From: Gamarada debralockiae
Taxonomy: Eukaryota > Ascomycota > Leotiomycetes > Helotiales > Hyphodiscaceae
DNA: 22,973 nucleotides
Assembly (NCBI GenBank): GCA_002803225.1
Contig: NXFV01000922.1
Coordinates: 1 to 22,973, forward strand
Direction: 5' to 3'
Numbering within the stretch: the stretch's first letter is position 1; each line of letters begins with the position of its first letter. A program made the translations under genes and the position numbers. Positions 1-8,895 of this stretch are shown piece by piece. The notes below the pieces were generated by a model. The model worked only from the letters and a program-made list of their open reading frames with translations. It did no database searches and was not told the origin of the DNA.

Positions 1-344
1 GGGATAGAGATTTTGAATTGAAGCTTACGAAGCCTATTTTGGACTAGCGCCATATGTACCTCAGTATTAGGGTTCTCATAACAACAGGGTTAAGGCTGAG
101 ATGGAGCATGGATAACGGGTAAATTAGAAACACGAAAGATACAGGAGAGGATCAGGTATTTGATGCCTCGTGCGCAGGAGGCTCCGGTCCTATGGCAGGG
201 TATGTGGACATTTTTCCAAAAAAAGATTTTGCCATTCTCTCTACTAACAAGAGCCCCAATTTCTCTAATATCACCACTGTATTGGTCACGTGATAGAATT
301 TTTACCTATTCCACAGTTATTAGTCACTAATTTAATAAGCCTTC

Positions 345-392
345 TATCTCTTTTATTTTTTTTTATTTTTTTTATTTTTTTTATTTTTTTTT
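345..392. repeat. T-rich simple repeat, about 9-bp period
   Basis: Runs of 8-9 T are separated by single A residues at about 355, 365, 374 and 383, a degenerate (T8-9 A)n tract. It directly precedes the 23/46-bp minisatellite. No coding potential. Confidence 0.85.
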
Positions 393-431
393 GCATTTAG
401 GAGCTTTTCAAGATAAGTAAATTAGTAACTA

Positions 432-715
432 GTAGCCTAGAATTTTCATAATCCAAAGCCTAAAAAGTTAGCAATAATATAAGCCACTAAATTTAGCGAC
501 TGATAGCCTAAAATTTTAGTGATCAAGAGCCTATTAATTTAGTGATTGATAGCCTAAAATTTTAGCGATTAAATGCTTGTAAATTTAGCGACCAATAGCT
601 TGAAATTTTAGCGATTAAGGGCCTGTAAATTTACCTTCCAAGTAATAGCTTTACTAACTTGCTTAAAGCCTAAAGCTTTAACAATTAAAGGCCTATAACT
701 CAATAACTAATAGCC
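432..715. repeat. Degenerate minisatellite, 23-bp monomer in 46-bp dimers
   Basis: Units beginning GATAGCC or AATAGCT start at 502, 548 and 594, exactly 46 bp apart. A weaker unit starts at 456. Each 46-bp unit is two related 23-bp halves, one reading like AGCCTAAAATTTTAGCGATT and the other like GCCTGTAAATTTAGCGACC, with a shared core AATTTTAGCGA / AAATTTAGCGA. Weaker copies continue to about 715 (AGCCTAAAGC, GGCCTATAAC, TAGCCTATAAG). The copies are diverged, so the array is old. Function unknown. Confidence 0.8.
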
Positions 716-1214
716 TATAAGATCACGTATTCTAGGCTTTTATTTACTATTTATTATTACTTAGGCATTAGATAGGGTGTGAGAAAAGCGAGGTCTTTAC
801 TAGTTTTACAAAGGCGGTGAGCGAATTCGGTTTCTTGGAAAAATGTCGCCATGGGTCCTATGGCGGTCCGATCGGTTTAAATCGCGACCGAGGCTCGCCA
901 CAATAAAATTTCTAGCGGGAGCATCATCATCAGTTCTCGAGATGTTTTGATTCAGAATCCTCGCTGAAGAATCTGGAGATGTTATTGGCTCTGGATTCAG
1001 AAGAGAGACGTGGTTGGAATTGTCTTTACATTGTTACTTCAGAGGGCAAACCTTCGAGATAAGAAAAGAGGAATTGTGTCCTTTGTGTTTGGAAGCAAAG
1101 GAGAGGTATTGTATCCAGATAAAGGAGAGGGAGAATGGTCATTTCTATGTTAGATTAGTTAAACGAAGTTGATTTATTCTCAGATTTGCGATTCAATACG
1201 GTTCAAAGTGAGCG

Positions 1215-2693
1215 ATGGTTGCTGTTCCCATCCGATGCTCATGCTTCAGAGCCAGCTCCAATTCACCTTTGAGAGTCATCTGCTACCCTAATCACAAATT
1301 GGCGACTATGCGTGACTGTGCGTAAGTCCCTCGCTTGATCTTTTTGAATTATATCTTGCGTAAATGTACTTCTTCTGTTCAACAAAAATAGCATCAAAGA
1401 AAACAAGATGCCTCCAGAGAAATCGGACTCTGGCTCTTTGCTACAGGATGAAATCCCTTCTGTTTCAGCTCAATTAGATGTATCTTACGATCAAGTTAAC
1501 CCCCAATTAGTTATCCCTTCAGTTTCAGCATCAGTTAGCCCAGTTCCAGTCCCCGATACCACCAGAGAACCATCTATCCAAAGACAGAATGGTTACGAAA
1601 AGAAGCAACCTGGTGAAACATCTCGTCGAAACAATATCGAAAGATATCCAGCTTCCTCCTTGAGACAAAGCAATGCACAAAATTCCAAAGTTCAACCAGC
1701 CATCCCTGGCAAGGCTCGATCTCAAGCTATTCCGCTTCCCCCCAAGGCTCGAGGGCCTGTCCTCGAAGAAGATGGGCTGTATAAGCTTGCTCTTCCAGAG
1801 GGCTGGGAGCTGATTGGAGAATACCTTCCTGAGCCCCCAATGCCCCATTGGGAAGAGAATGAGATTGTACTCCGTGATCCATTCGGTTATCGCTATCGAT
1901 ATAAGAAGTAACAAGGAGCGTGGATACACGGTCTTGGAAACTGGCATCCCAACGAGAGGGTGATGACTCGTCTCCATGGTGACAGTGGAGCAGTTATTGC
2001 AGAGTTTAGCAAAGACCAAGAACCAGATTTCGCCAAGCTTGGTATGCCCCACAGTTCCTCCGCATTCAGGATTATATCCAGAATGTAGGATATCGTTACT
2101 TGTGGATTGACGTTGTACCTCTTCCTGAGCCTAAATCCAAGGGCCAAAGTCCTGTGATAGGTATCGAGGATTACACATGGGAAGATTCGGAGGAAGATTC
2201 TTGGGATGAAGATAGCTTGGGCCATAGCCAAAGCTCTGCTGCTGGGGGAGCGGGCCCTTCTCCAGAAATCTGGGAGCCTGGAGATGATGTGGAGGGCATG
2301 GTGGACCAAAATTCACTACAGCTTCGATTCTTAGAGAAGGAGGAGGAAGTTCAGGTGGATGATGAAGGTAGTATGGGCCAAAGTCCAGCTGCTGGTGATG
2401 GGAGTGCGGGTTATCGTCAAGAAACACCTGAGTCCGAGAATCTCGAGGAGAGCACAGAGGACCAAAGTTTGCTACAGCTTCGACGTTTGGATGATGAAGA
2501 AGTTAGAGGAGAGGAGTGGGCACTTGTCAAGTTCGTGGAGTGCTCCTTGGCCAAAGGCAAGAGCAAAGGCGATACAGTTATGAAAGACGTTCAGAGCCAA
2601 AGCCCTGATCTATTTCATCACATTACATGTATGAATTATGGGCTAGAAGGCCACTTTTCAAAGTATTGTTCTTACGAGATCGCGGAAGATTAG
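1215..2693 (+). CDS. Uncharacterised protein with degenerate zinc knuckle, possibly a pseudogene
   Basis: I do not recognise the family. Exon 1 (1215-1321) starts at an ATG and ends at a good donor (GTAAGT). Intron 1322-1391 ends in AATAG, and exon 2 continues in frame from 1392. Exon 2 meets TAA at 1909-1911. A second intron, 1908-2026 (GTAACA...ACCAG), would bypass it and join the frame that runs to TAG at 2691-2693, giving about 429 residues. That donor is weak, so a stop plus a frameshift near 2030-2085 is an equal explanation. The N-terminus is Ser/Pro/Gln-rich. The C-terminal half is acidic and holds an internal duplication and a CCHC-like knuckle (about 2628-2669) in which the second Cys is Tyr. 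The same frame stays open beyond the TAG to a TGA at 2835-2837 and encodes a Cys-containing stretch, another hint of decay. It lies beside AT-rich repeats. Confidence 0.5.
2218..2515 (+). repeat. Internal duplication within the damaged gene
   Basis: Two segments of roughly 45 codons resemble each other in the frame ending at 2693. The first (about 2218-2355) has GHSQSSAAGGAG early and NSLQLRFLEKEEEV late. The second (about 2374-2508) has GQSPAAGDGSAG early and QSLLQLRRLDDEEV late. The short motif GQSP/SQSP recurs at about 2139 and 2594, so the acidic half probably grew by repetition. Similarity is clear at the ends and weak in the middle. Confidence 0.6.
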
Positions 2694-3098
2694 AGCGAGG
2701 AAGGTGGGAGAACGCTTTGGTGTGGAGCGCAGAACCACCTACCTTTTGATTATGGTGATGAGGAAAGATGCGTGACCTGCGCATACTTCCAGCATGTTGA
2801 TGAGATGGATCGAGCCAAAGTTCGAAACCATCGTTGATGAAGGTCTGCTGTTTGGGGTTGGTTTGGAGTAATTGTAATTTAGATTGAATATTGTTGAGAA
2901 ATACTAAAAATACCTTATTCCTGCATATGCAGCGCAAGTTTGAAAAAGAATTCATGGTAATTGAGAACATCCATATGATATCGTGATATTATTCTGCATG
3001 AACTAACATAGGACTTTCGAGTGGTTAAAGCCCCCGGTGTCGCGTCGTCGCGTCGCGAAGACACTTCAACTTCACATCCATCACCATCATCCACAACC

Positions 3099-4474
3099 AT
3101 GTCGAAGCTCAAAGCGACAGCCGAAATCCCGTTTATTACAGCTTATCGAAGGGCTATGTACGAAGCTATTGAATCAGATTCCCTCATTAAGTTGATGGAT
3201 GTTGTTTACAAGATTGCAGAAGAGGGTCTCAAGCGTTCGCTTCTTCCAGCTGCTCATCCAAAGAAGAGAGCTGTGAAATCCATGATGGAAGAGATACTCA
3301 AGGACAGAGATACTGGTCAGCATGATATGCTCCAGCTATTGCATTCCATACCGTTGTCCATTACCAAGGCCTTGATCCTCAATACGATTGGCAGTCAATA
3401 CCAGACTGACCCAAAGTTTGCTACTCTATTCTACGATTTGAATGGGTCCTCTGGTGTATATGTCAACACCATGCTAGTCAAGGACCGTCCTGGACAGTTC
3501 CTGAATCGAAACGAGTGGAAGAGCTTATTGGCCATGATGCGAAGGTATGCCTCTTATCATAGAGCTTCATGTAAATTGCTGACAAACCTAGATATCTCGA
3601 TAGCGAAGACCGCCCGATTCACGCTCGATCGAGTCCCCAGGATATAGCCCTCGCCGAAGAAGCCCAAAAGATTGATAACGCTTATGGTGCTCGTCCCAAG
3701 AAAGATGGATATACTCCGGATGCTATGAAGGGAGACAGAGCGTGGCTAAGCGGATTCGGTATGACCGAAATCCTATACGACAAGCTACGAGAGAGAGATC
3801 GAAAAGACTTAGATCCTACGGGTCTTACCCGACAGACACAATCGCCGACCGAAGTTGGCTGTTCTCAGGAACTACAGGCTAGGATGTCGGCCCATTTGAT
3901 GACGTCCGATTTGGAAAGCACCACCAAGCCATGGGGCTTTGTTCTCAGTTGCTTGAAGGTACTAGGTATCAAAGCCACTATTGTTTCTCTTCCGATACTC
4001 AAAGTTTGGTCTGAAGACACGTTGATGAAGGCGGAGATTCTGGTTACAATACTCGCGGGTTCGTATATTCATGATGGCGGGTTCAATCCCGTTCAAGCTG
4101 GCCTAAGTGGAGGTTCGAGAACTCGAGAGTCAGATTTGGATGCGGCATTGGAAGAAGTCTTCCATACAAACCCAGCTATGAAGGAAAATGTGGAGAGATC
4201 TCAGAAAGAATCCAATGAGAGATTCCTGTTCTTCCAATCAATCACCGACTTACGAAAAGATAAACATTCGAAAATTGCTGATGAAGCTCAGAAAGAGGTG
4301 GCCGAAGCCACCAAATTGTTGGACGAGAAGAACGAGAAGATCACTGCGGATATCCAACGTTTGAAGGAGAAAGAGATCGAACAAGCGGAAGAGCTCGAGA
4401 GAATTGAGTTTGAGACAGAAAAGAATCGAGAGCTACTGGACTTTCAGCAGTCCTTGGAAGAATGGCTCGATTAG
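3099..4474 (+). CDS. Orphan protein with C-terminal coiled coil
   Basis: I do not recognise this protein. It has two exons: 3099-3544 and 3592-4474. The 47-base intron 3545-3591 starts GTATGC, has a GCTGAC branch point and ends CCTAG. Splicing turns the broken frame into a continuous 442-residue protein and completes an Arg codon (AG|A). The start ATG at 3099 follows CACAACC, a good fungal context. An in-frame GTG 78 bases upstream is not needed. The N-terminal two-thirds are mixed helical with no signal peptide or membrane segment. Roughly the last 100 residues are rich in Glu, Lys and Leu with heptad-like spacing and end in SLEEWLD, so a coiled coil is likely. A cytosolic or scaffold role is inference only. 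Codon use and clean splice sites support a real gene. Confidence 0.85.
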
Positions 4475-4725
4475 CAGTCCAAAGACTGTAAAGCAAATGA
4501 CTCAGTCGTCCAAAGACGATATGGGTGGAAAGAATGACCTTCAAGTTCTAGCCTAGCTCTTAGCTTAGCTCCCACAAGTATCTCGAAAGCTCTGCTCTCT
4601 TGGTATTCGTCAGTTTCTCTTCAAGTACCAAAGAACTTTGAGATTCTGCAATTTGCCGGAAGCACACTTTGAGGTAAGAAACGGGTCTTACAGAATCCTT
4701 AGGTCAAAACTCACACTTTACCAGC

Positions 4726-5044
4726 ACCTCCCTACCCCCTTCTCCACGACCTCTTCTCCGCGACCGCCACGATAAGATCAAGTTTAACAAACGTGGGCAT
4801 ACTCTACTGGAGTCGCAGCGCCAGATCCTCGAATTCCCCCAACTCCCTGTTTCTCGAGACCCGAGATGGGGTACTCCAACATATTCAAGCCGAGAATTCC
4901 GCGAGAAAGGAGCAGAAGGCGTCGTTGAAGGAGAAGCTACAGGCCGAGTTGGACAAGTTATTGAGGCTGAAGGAAAAGCCTAACATTCTGGGTTTCTTCT
5001 GCTTCGCGATATTCACTTACTCCTCCCTGAGTAACTCACGGTGA
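4726..5044 (+). pseudogene. Probable gene relic, coding signal split over two frames
   Basis: From 4726 to about 4860 one frame reads protein-like, with the segment DKIKFNKRGHTLLESQRQIL and no ATG. From about 4860 to 4980 a different frame takes over with a charged coiled-coil-like segment, SLKEKLQAELDKLLRLKEK, and ends at TGA 5042-5044. The switch suggests a frameshift in an old exon. Just upstream, 4673-4724 looks like an intron (GTAAGA...ACCAG), preceded by a short frame ending in LPEAHFE. The phases do not join cleanly. It could also be chance, and no family is recognised. Confidence 0.35.
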
Positions 5045-5255
5045 GGCAATACCACCCCCAGAAGCACGCGCTGCTGTCGCTGACCTGCCGTAACAGTTCG
5101 AAACTTCCACTCCACTGCGAAGGTCATGAATTCCTACAGACCGACCTCTGCCAACCCCCCAAACCCCCCGCTGGCCTCTAAACGCTTTGTAAGCCTCGAA
5201 GAATCCATAATGGTGTCTGTTTCTGGAGAAAACTTTCGCAGAGATCGTGATCAAG

Positions 5256-5625
5256 ATGGCAGAGCATGAGACAATTGGAGGCGATGACCAGACAACTCGA
5301 TTACAACCAGTATACGGGGAGCATTTGTTACTAGATACAGGGCCGAGGTAAATACTAGCTTATCTCTCGTGCTTCCATCACCTTAGTGGAGAACACAGGC
5401 TCTGACCGCTCAGAGCGAGGTCCAAGTTCTCGAATGCCAGCTCAAGGCTCACCAAGATGAAGCACAAGTTCTCAATTACCAGTTCCATGGCATCAGCAAT
5501 AAAGGCCAAGTTCACAAGACAGACATCGACTTGTGCAGTTGAGATTGGAACAGAGGATTGCCAAGAAGGGTCTGATTCTAGGACAGAACCTTTAAGATCA
5601 ATTGAATTTAGCTCACTCAATACGT
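5256..5625 (+). pseudogene. Doubtful two-exon short ORF or relic
   Basis: An ATG at 5256 opens a 31-codon frame (starting MAEHETIGGDDQ) that reaches a donor-like GTAAAT at 5348. If spliced to the acceptor TCAG ending near 5412, it continues in a Ser/Thr/Lys-rich frame to TAG at about 5625, giving roughly 100 residues. A second frame over the same bases reads as a coiled-coil-like segment (SEVQVLECQLKAHQDEAQVL) but is stopped at about 5540. Because two frames compete and neither is recognised, a relic is as likely as a gene. Confidence 0.2.
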
Positions 5626-6796
5626 AGACTACCTCTACAATACGCAACAAGCTATCGATTCCCAAGAGCGAACAGCGTCGGAAACAAAGGCAGCGAAAGC
5701 CGGGGTACGAATCCGAACGAATAAACATCACCGGTTGACCCTCATCCCGTAACAACCCCGCACGAATCACCCATACTTCCAAGGGACTTCGAGAGCTCTA
5801 CGATGGCTCGATTTTGCCTCGATCAAGATCCATTTGGGATGCATAGCTCTACCATCTTCAGGATCCAACGTTGACTGGCTGAGGTCAAGCCAAAGACTCA
5901 GCTTAGGATCTCTTCTGAGCACCACTCAAAGAATCATTGGTTTAAATGGGCTAAGTAATTAGGATCCGATATATTGAAGTGGCAGGGCCAAGAGGAGCTA
6001 GGCCAATCATTCACGAAGGGTGATAATCAGCTATGTGCCATCAGAATGGGTGCGCGAGGCGCCCTTCTGCAATGCGACTGTCCACAGAAGCCAAATAGAA
6101 CCTGTCGATACTCTCCCGTATAGAAAGAGCCGGATCTTTATATGTAGGATGCATACCAAGGGGAACGAAGTAGGAGGTGGGTCATCTCATCAGACGAGGT
6201 AAGAGATAGCGATCTTTGACTTAAGCCAGCCTCTAAGACCTACAATGGACAGCGAATGCTGACGTTTCCACGATGAGAAGATACTTGCAGGGTGACGGTG
6301 GGCTTCTTGCCTCCATAACAGCACTTCATCAATCCACGTCGTTCCAAGGTACTTCCCAACGAGCATTTCCTGATATGCAAGACTTTCAATGCGATACTGC
6401 AGCAGTGCGCAGGTACGACCAAGTACAATCAACTTTCCAGACTTGGACAATCCAAAGCCAGTGCCTGCAACCAGAGATACGCCAGTGACCGAGTCAGAAG
6501 CAAGCATCAGAGCACACCCAAGGTGCCAGGACCGAGTGTAGAGATTTCCTACCAAAGTTGGACCTCCAGGGGCAATCAGCTGCTGCTCCAGCAGAGGAAC
6601 GCTGATAGCAGCGCAGGAGGGTAGAATTAACAGTATCACTGATACTCTCCGCGCCGCCGTGGCAGCTCTCTAGCGAGCAAATAGTACGTTCTTTTCCATT
6701 ATTCCATTCTCATATTTATGCAAATCCCCAGAACTCAGCGCTTTTGTGTACTGCATTCGGAATTGATCATGCGACTCTCATTCAGACATGCTTCAT

Positions 6797-8024
6797 TCAT
6801 CCTCTATTCAAAGTATTACCAGATCCCCTGTTTTAGTTAGTGAGGTTCAAGAATTTGGGCGGTGGAAGGGGCACGTACTTTGGATTCGCCTCAACGTATT
6901 CATCCCACTCCCTAGCCTTCATGATCTCCTCATCAGCCTTCTCGATATTGTCCTCATCTGGCTCTGGGATGATCCCGCTTTCTTCCCCTCCGCCTTCAAT
7001 GATACCGCCACGAGCTCGCTCTTCCTCCAAATACTCATCAATCGTCATCGTGGGCAGATTGTGTCCGGGTCTGAAGACTCCATCCTTCAATGTTTGCCTG
7101 CTATCCAATAACGTAAATGGCCGCAATGGCTTGCCTCCTGCACTCAATATAGGACCCTTGTTTGCACTTGACAGTACATCCCGACGGTCTAAACGTTCAG
7201 AATAATCAGATCCATCTCGAATCCCGTTTCGTTCTCTGTAATCTCGCTCGAGCGCCGCGGGCGTAGGACTTGCAGCAGGAGGTGCCATGGCCAGGACTTC
7301 GAGTTCGCGGCTCATGGATTCAAGGGATTGGAAAGTATTGTGTGTGCAGAGCGAGATATTCGTGAGTTGTAATTCGCGGACTGCATCTTCGTCGTTTTGG
7401 AGGTATGCTGGATTTTGTGCCAGGAACTGCCCACGCCACCCCTGATTAGCATAGCCCTTGAGCATAACATCGGAATTTTGTACCTCTAACTTTTTCTTCA
7501 ATTCCTTCTCTGCCTTGAAATTCGCTATCTTGGCCCCACGCCGTGCATTCGGATCTGTAGTCGAGATTGTAGAGAACGTGGTGGGAGATTCGGTGTACGT
7601 GCTGTAGAGCTTCTTATCTGCTGGGGACAGAATTTCGTAGTGGTCTAGAAGGCTGAGATAGCGCTCATATGCGTCGCGAGCCTTGTGGAGGGTTTGTTTT
7701 CGGTCGGTGTTGGAGACTCGGAGGATGAGGTCGGCGAGGTGGTAATTGATGAGAAGGTACCTGGAGAGCCACGGATTAGCACAATACCATGCAATAAGAG
7801 GGTATTGAACTGTACTGAAGATCCCCAGAAGTTATATCCTCCAGAGTTTCATTTGGACTAAACAGCGAAAGCCTATCTGCGAGCTTGAGACAGTCATCGT
7901 AGGTTGCGATTGCGGCGGCAACGTTTTGCTGGTAGGTGGCGGTATTAGTGTCCCATGAGGACTCAATATCTTTTCTTTGACGCTCTGCGGAGCTAAAGAG
8001 GGATTTAATGCTTTGTTGTGCCAT
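6797..8024 (-). CDS. tap42: TAP42-like protein, PP2A-type phosphatase regulator
   Basis: TAP42/alpha4 proteins bind catalytic subunits of PP2A-family phosphatases (PP2A, Sit4, PP4) and link them to TOR signalling in the cytosol. On the minus strand I read four exons: 8024-7816, 7760-7484, 7426-6879 and 6827-6797, totalling 354 residues (yeast Tap42 has 366). Family landmarks are the N-terminal SLFSPNETLEDI, the YLLINYHLAD segment, FLAQNPAYLQNDEDAVRELQ, the FTLLDSRQTLKDGVFRPGHN block with TIDEYLEEE, and the C-terminal REWDEYVEANPKGSGNTLNRG. Donors are GTACAG, GTACAA and GTACGT, acceptors are all CAG, and introns contain GCTAAT or ACTAAC branch points. The 57-base second intron is in frame and stop-free. 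The last exon encodes only ten residues. The gene is divergent from dcl1. Confidence 0.95.
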
Positions 8025-8895
8025 TTTTGAAGGGCTCTGCGGGTGCTGTTCTGGTGACGGTGTTGATGGTGGGATGATGAAATTTGGCGGGGAAAATCGC
8101 GACACGCGGTTTCTCACCTCGCGTCTTCCCAAAACCACATCAACCACACCTCTAACCATGAAGCCATAGACTCTCATACTTCTGCACAAATCAAGTAATC
8201 TTCCAGCTCTTCTTCTGTACAGCCTGTCTCGTTGTCTCACAATGCCCTACCTCAGCTTTTTGAGTGGGGTGTGGGATTTGTTTGCTACCACTCACTGACA
8301 GCCAAACAAAAACTGACCGCAAGTTCATATTTAGAATCCAAGAACAATGAATCCTCAAATCATCTCAGTGAATCTACATTGGCAGCAATGATGTTACTCA
8401 ACACAGACTCGGTGGTGGCGGACAAGGCTGATAATACTTTATTCACTTTAACAATACCGTCAGTCAAAACTACATCTAGCTCTCCTTTAAACATACAGCC
8501 TCCACTTCTCAATAGACAGAATTGCGAGGGAAAAGGCTTGAGCAACATGGCTCCACCTCACCAGTCTTCTCAATCAACACCACAGGTCGCTGATCCTAGT
8601 CTAAATAGTCCACAGAGATCTTCAATCTCAAATCGAACGGCAGAAAATAGCCTCCTTGACCGCGAGGAAGCTCAAGGTGAGCAGACAGTTTCCCGAGCTC
8701 GCCCTCCAGTAGCTGTTCCCTTTCACCACTTGGCATCTTCCGCTGCGGTCAATATGGTCTTGATTCACCTCCCGTTAGCGAAGAACGTCCCGCTTTTCTT
8801 CGAAGTGTATCACGCATCCCAAGTCCTTGCTGCTAATATACCCAGTCCCAACCGAATACACTACTGAGGCTTTGTTGTTGCGAGACCAACCGAAG
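8025..8895. promoter_or_regulatory. Divergent tap42/dcl1 promoter and dcl1 5' leader
   Basis: This 870-base interval separates the tap42 start (minus) from the first in-frame dcl1 ATG (plus). Near tap42, 8083-8096 reads TTTGGCGGGGAAAA, like an E2F-type element, followed by an ACGCG core at about 8104. Both are weak, short matches. The right part holds ATG-led upstream frames: 8242-8298 (18 codons), 8347-8391 (14 codons) and 8388-8867 (159 codons). The stop of the second overlaps the start of the third (ATGA). The third contains a possible spliced 5' exon of dcl1 (see findings). Confidence 0.5.

Larger units (their letters stand above)
1..1214. other. AT-rich gene-free left flank
   Basis: No supportable gene is seen here. 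About 300-780 is markedly AT-rich and holds the two repeats listed separately. The sequence regains mixed composition after about 780. A short inverted repeat (CGCCAT, 7-base loop, ATGGCG) lies near 845-865. The string GGTCCTATGGC occurs both near 187 and near 855. A single TTAGGGTT near 68 is not a telomere array. Such AT-rich, repeat-bearing DNA beside a damaged gene is common in fungal genomes that have undergone repeat-induced mutation, but that is inference. Confidence 0.6.
4475..6796. other. Gene-poor spacer with possible gene relics
   Basis: No intact gene could be supported in this 2.3-kb stretch. It contains the coding-like fragments listed separately at 4726-5044 and 5256-5625. The remainder (about 5630-6796) has only short frames lacking an ATG. 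These include a minus-strand frame 6639-6190 that begins with GTG and has a hydrophobic first 20 residues but no recognisable family. The right edge is the 3' end of the minus-strand tap42 gene. Confidence 0.55.

Noticed and set aside
60..110. TTAGGGTT string suggesting a telomere
   Set aside because: A single copy followed by unrelated sequence. No tandem TTAGGG array.
2085..2115. GYRYLWID resembling the HET-domain motif
   Set aside because: Only one short motif fits. The rest of the HET domain (SYxWG and downstream motifs) is absent.
6190..6639. 149-codon minus-strand frame with hydrophobic start
   Set aside because: It begins with GTG, has no upstream ATG or clear exon, and matches no family. 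Left as part of the gene-poor spacer.
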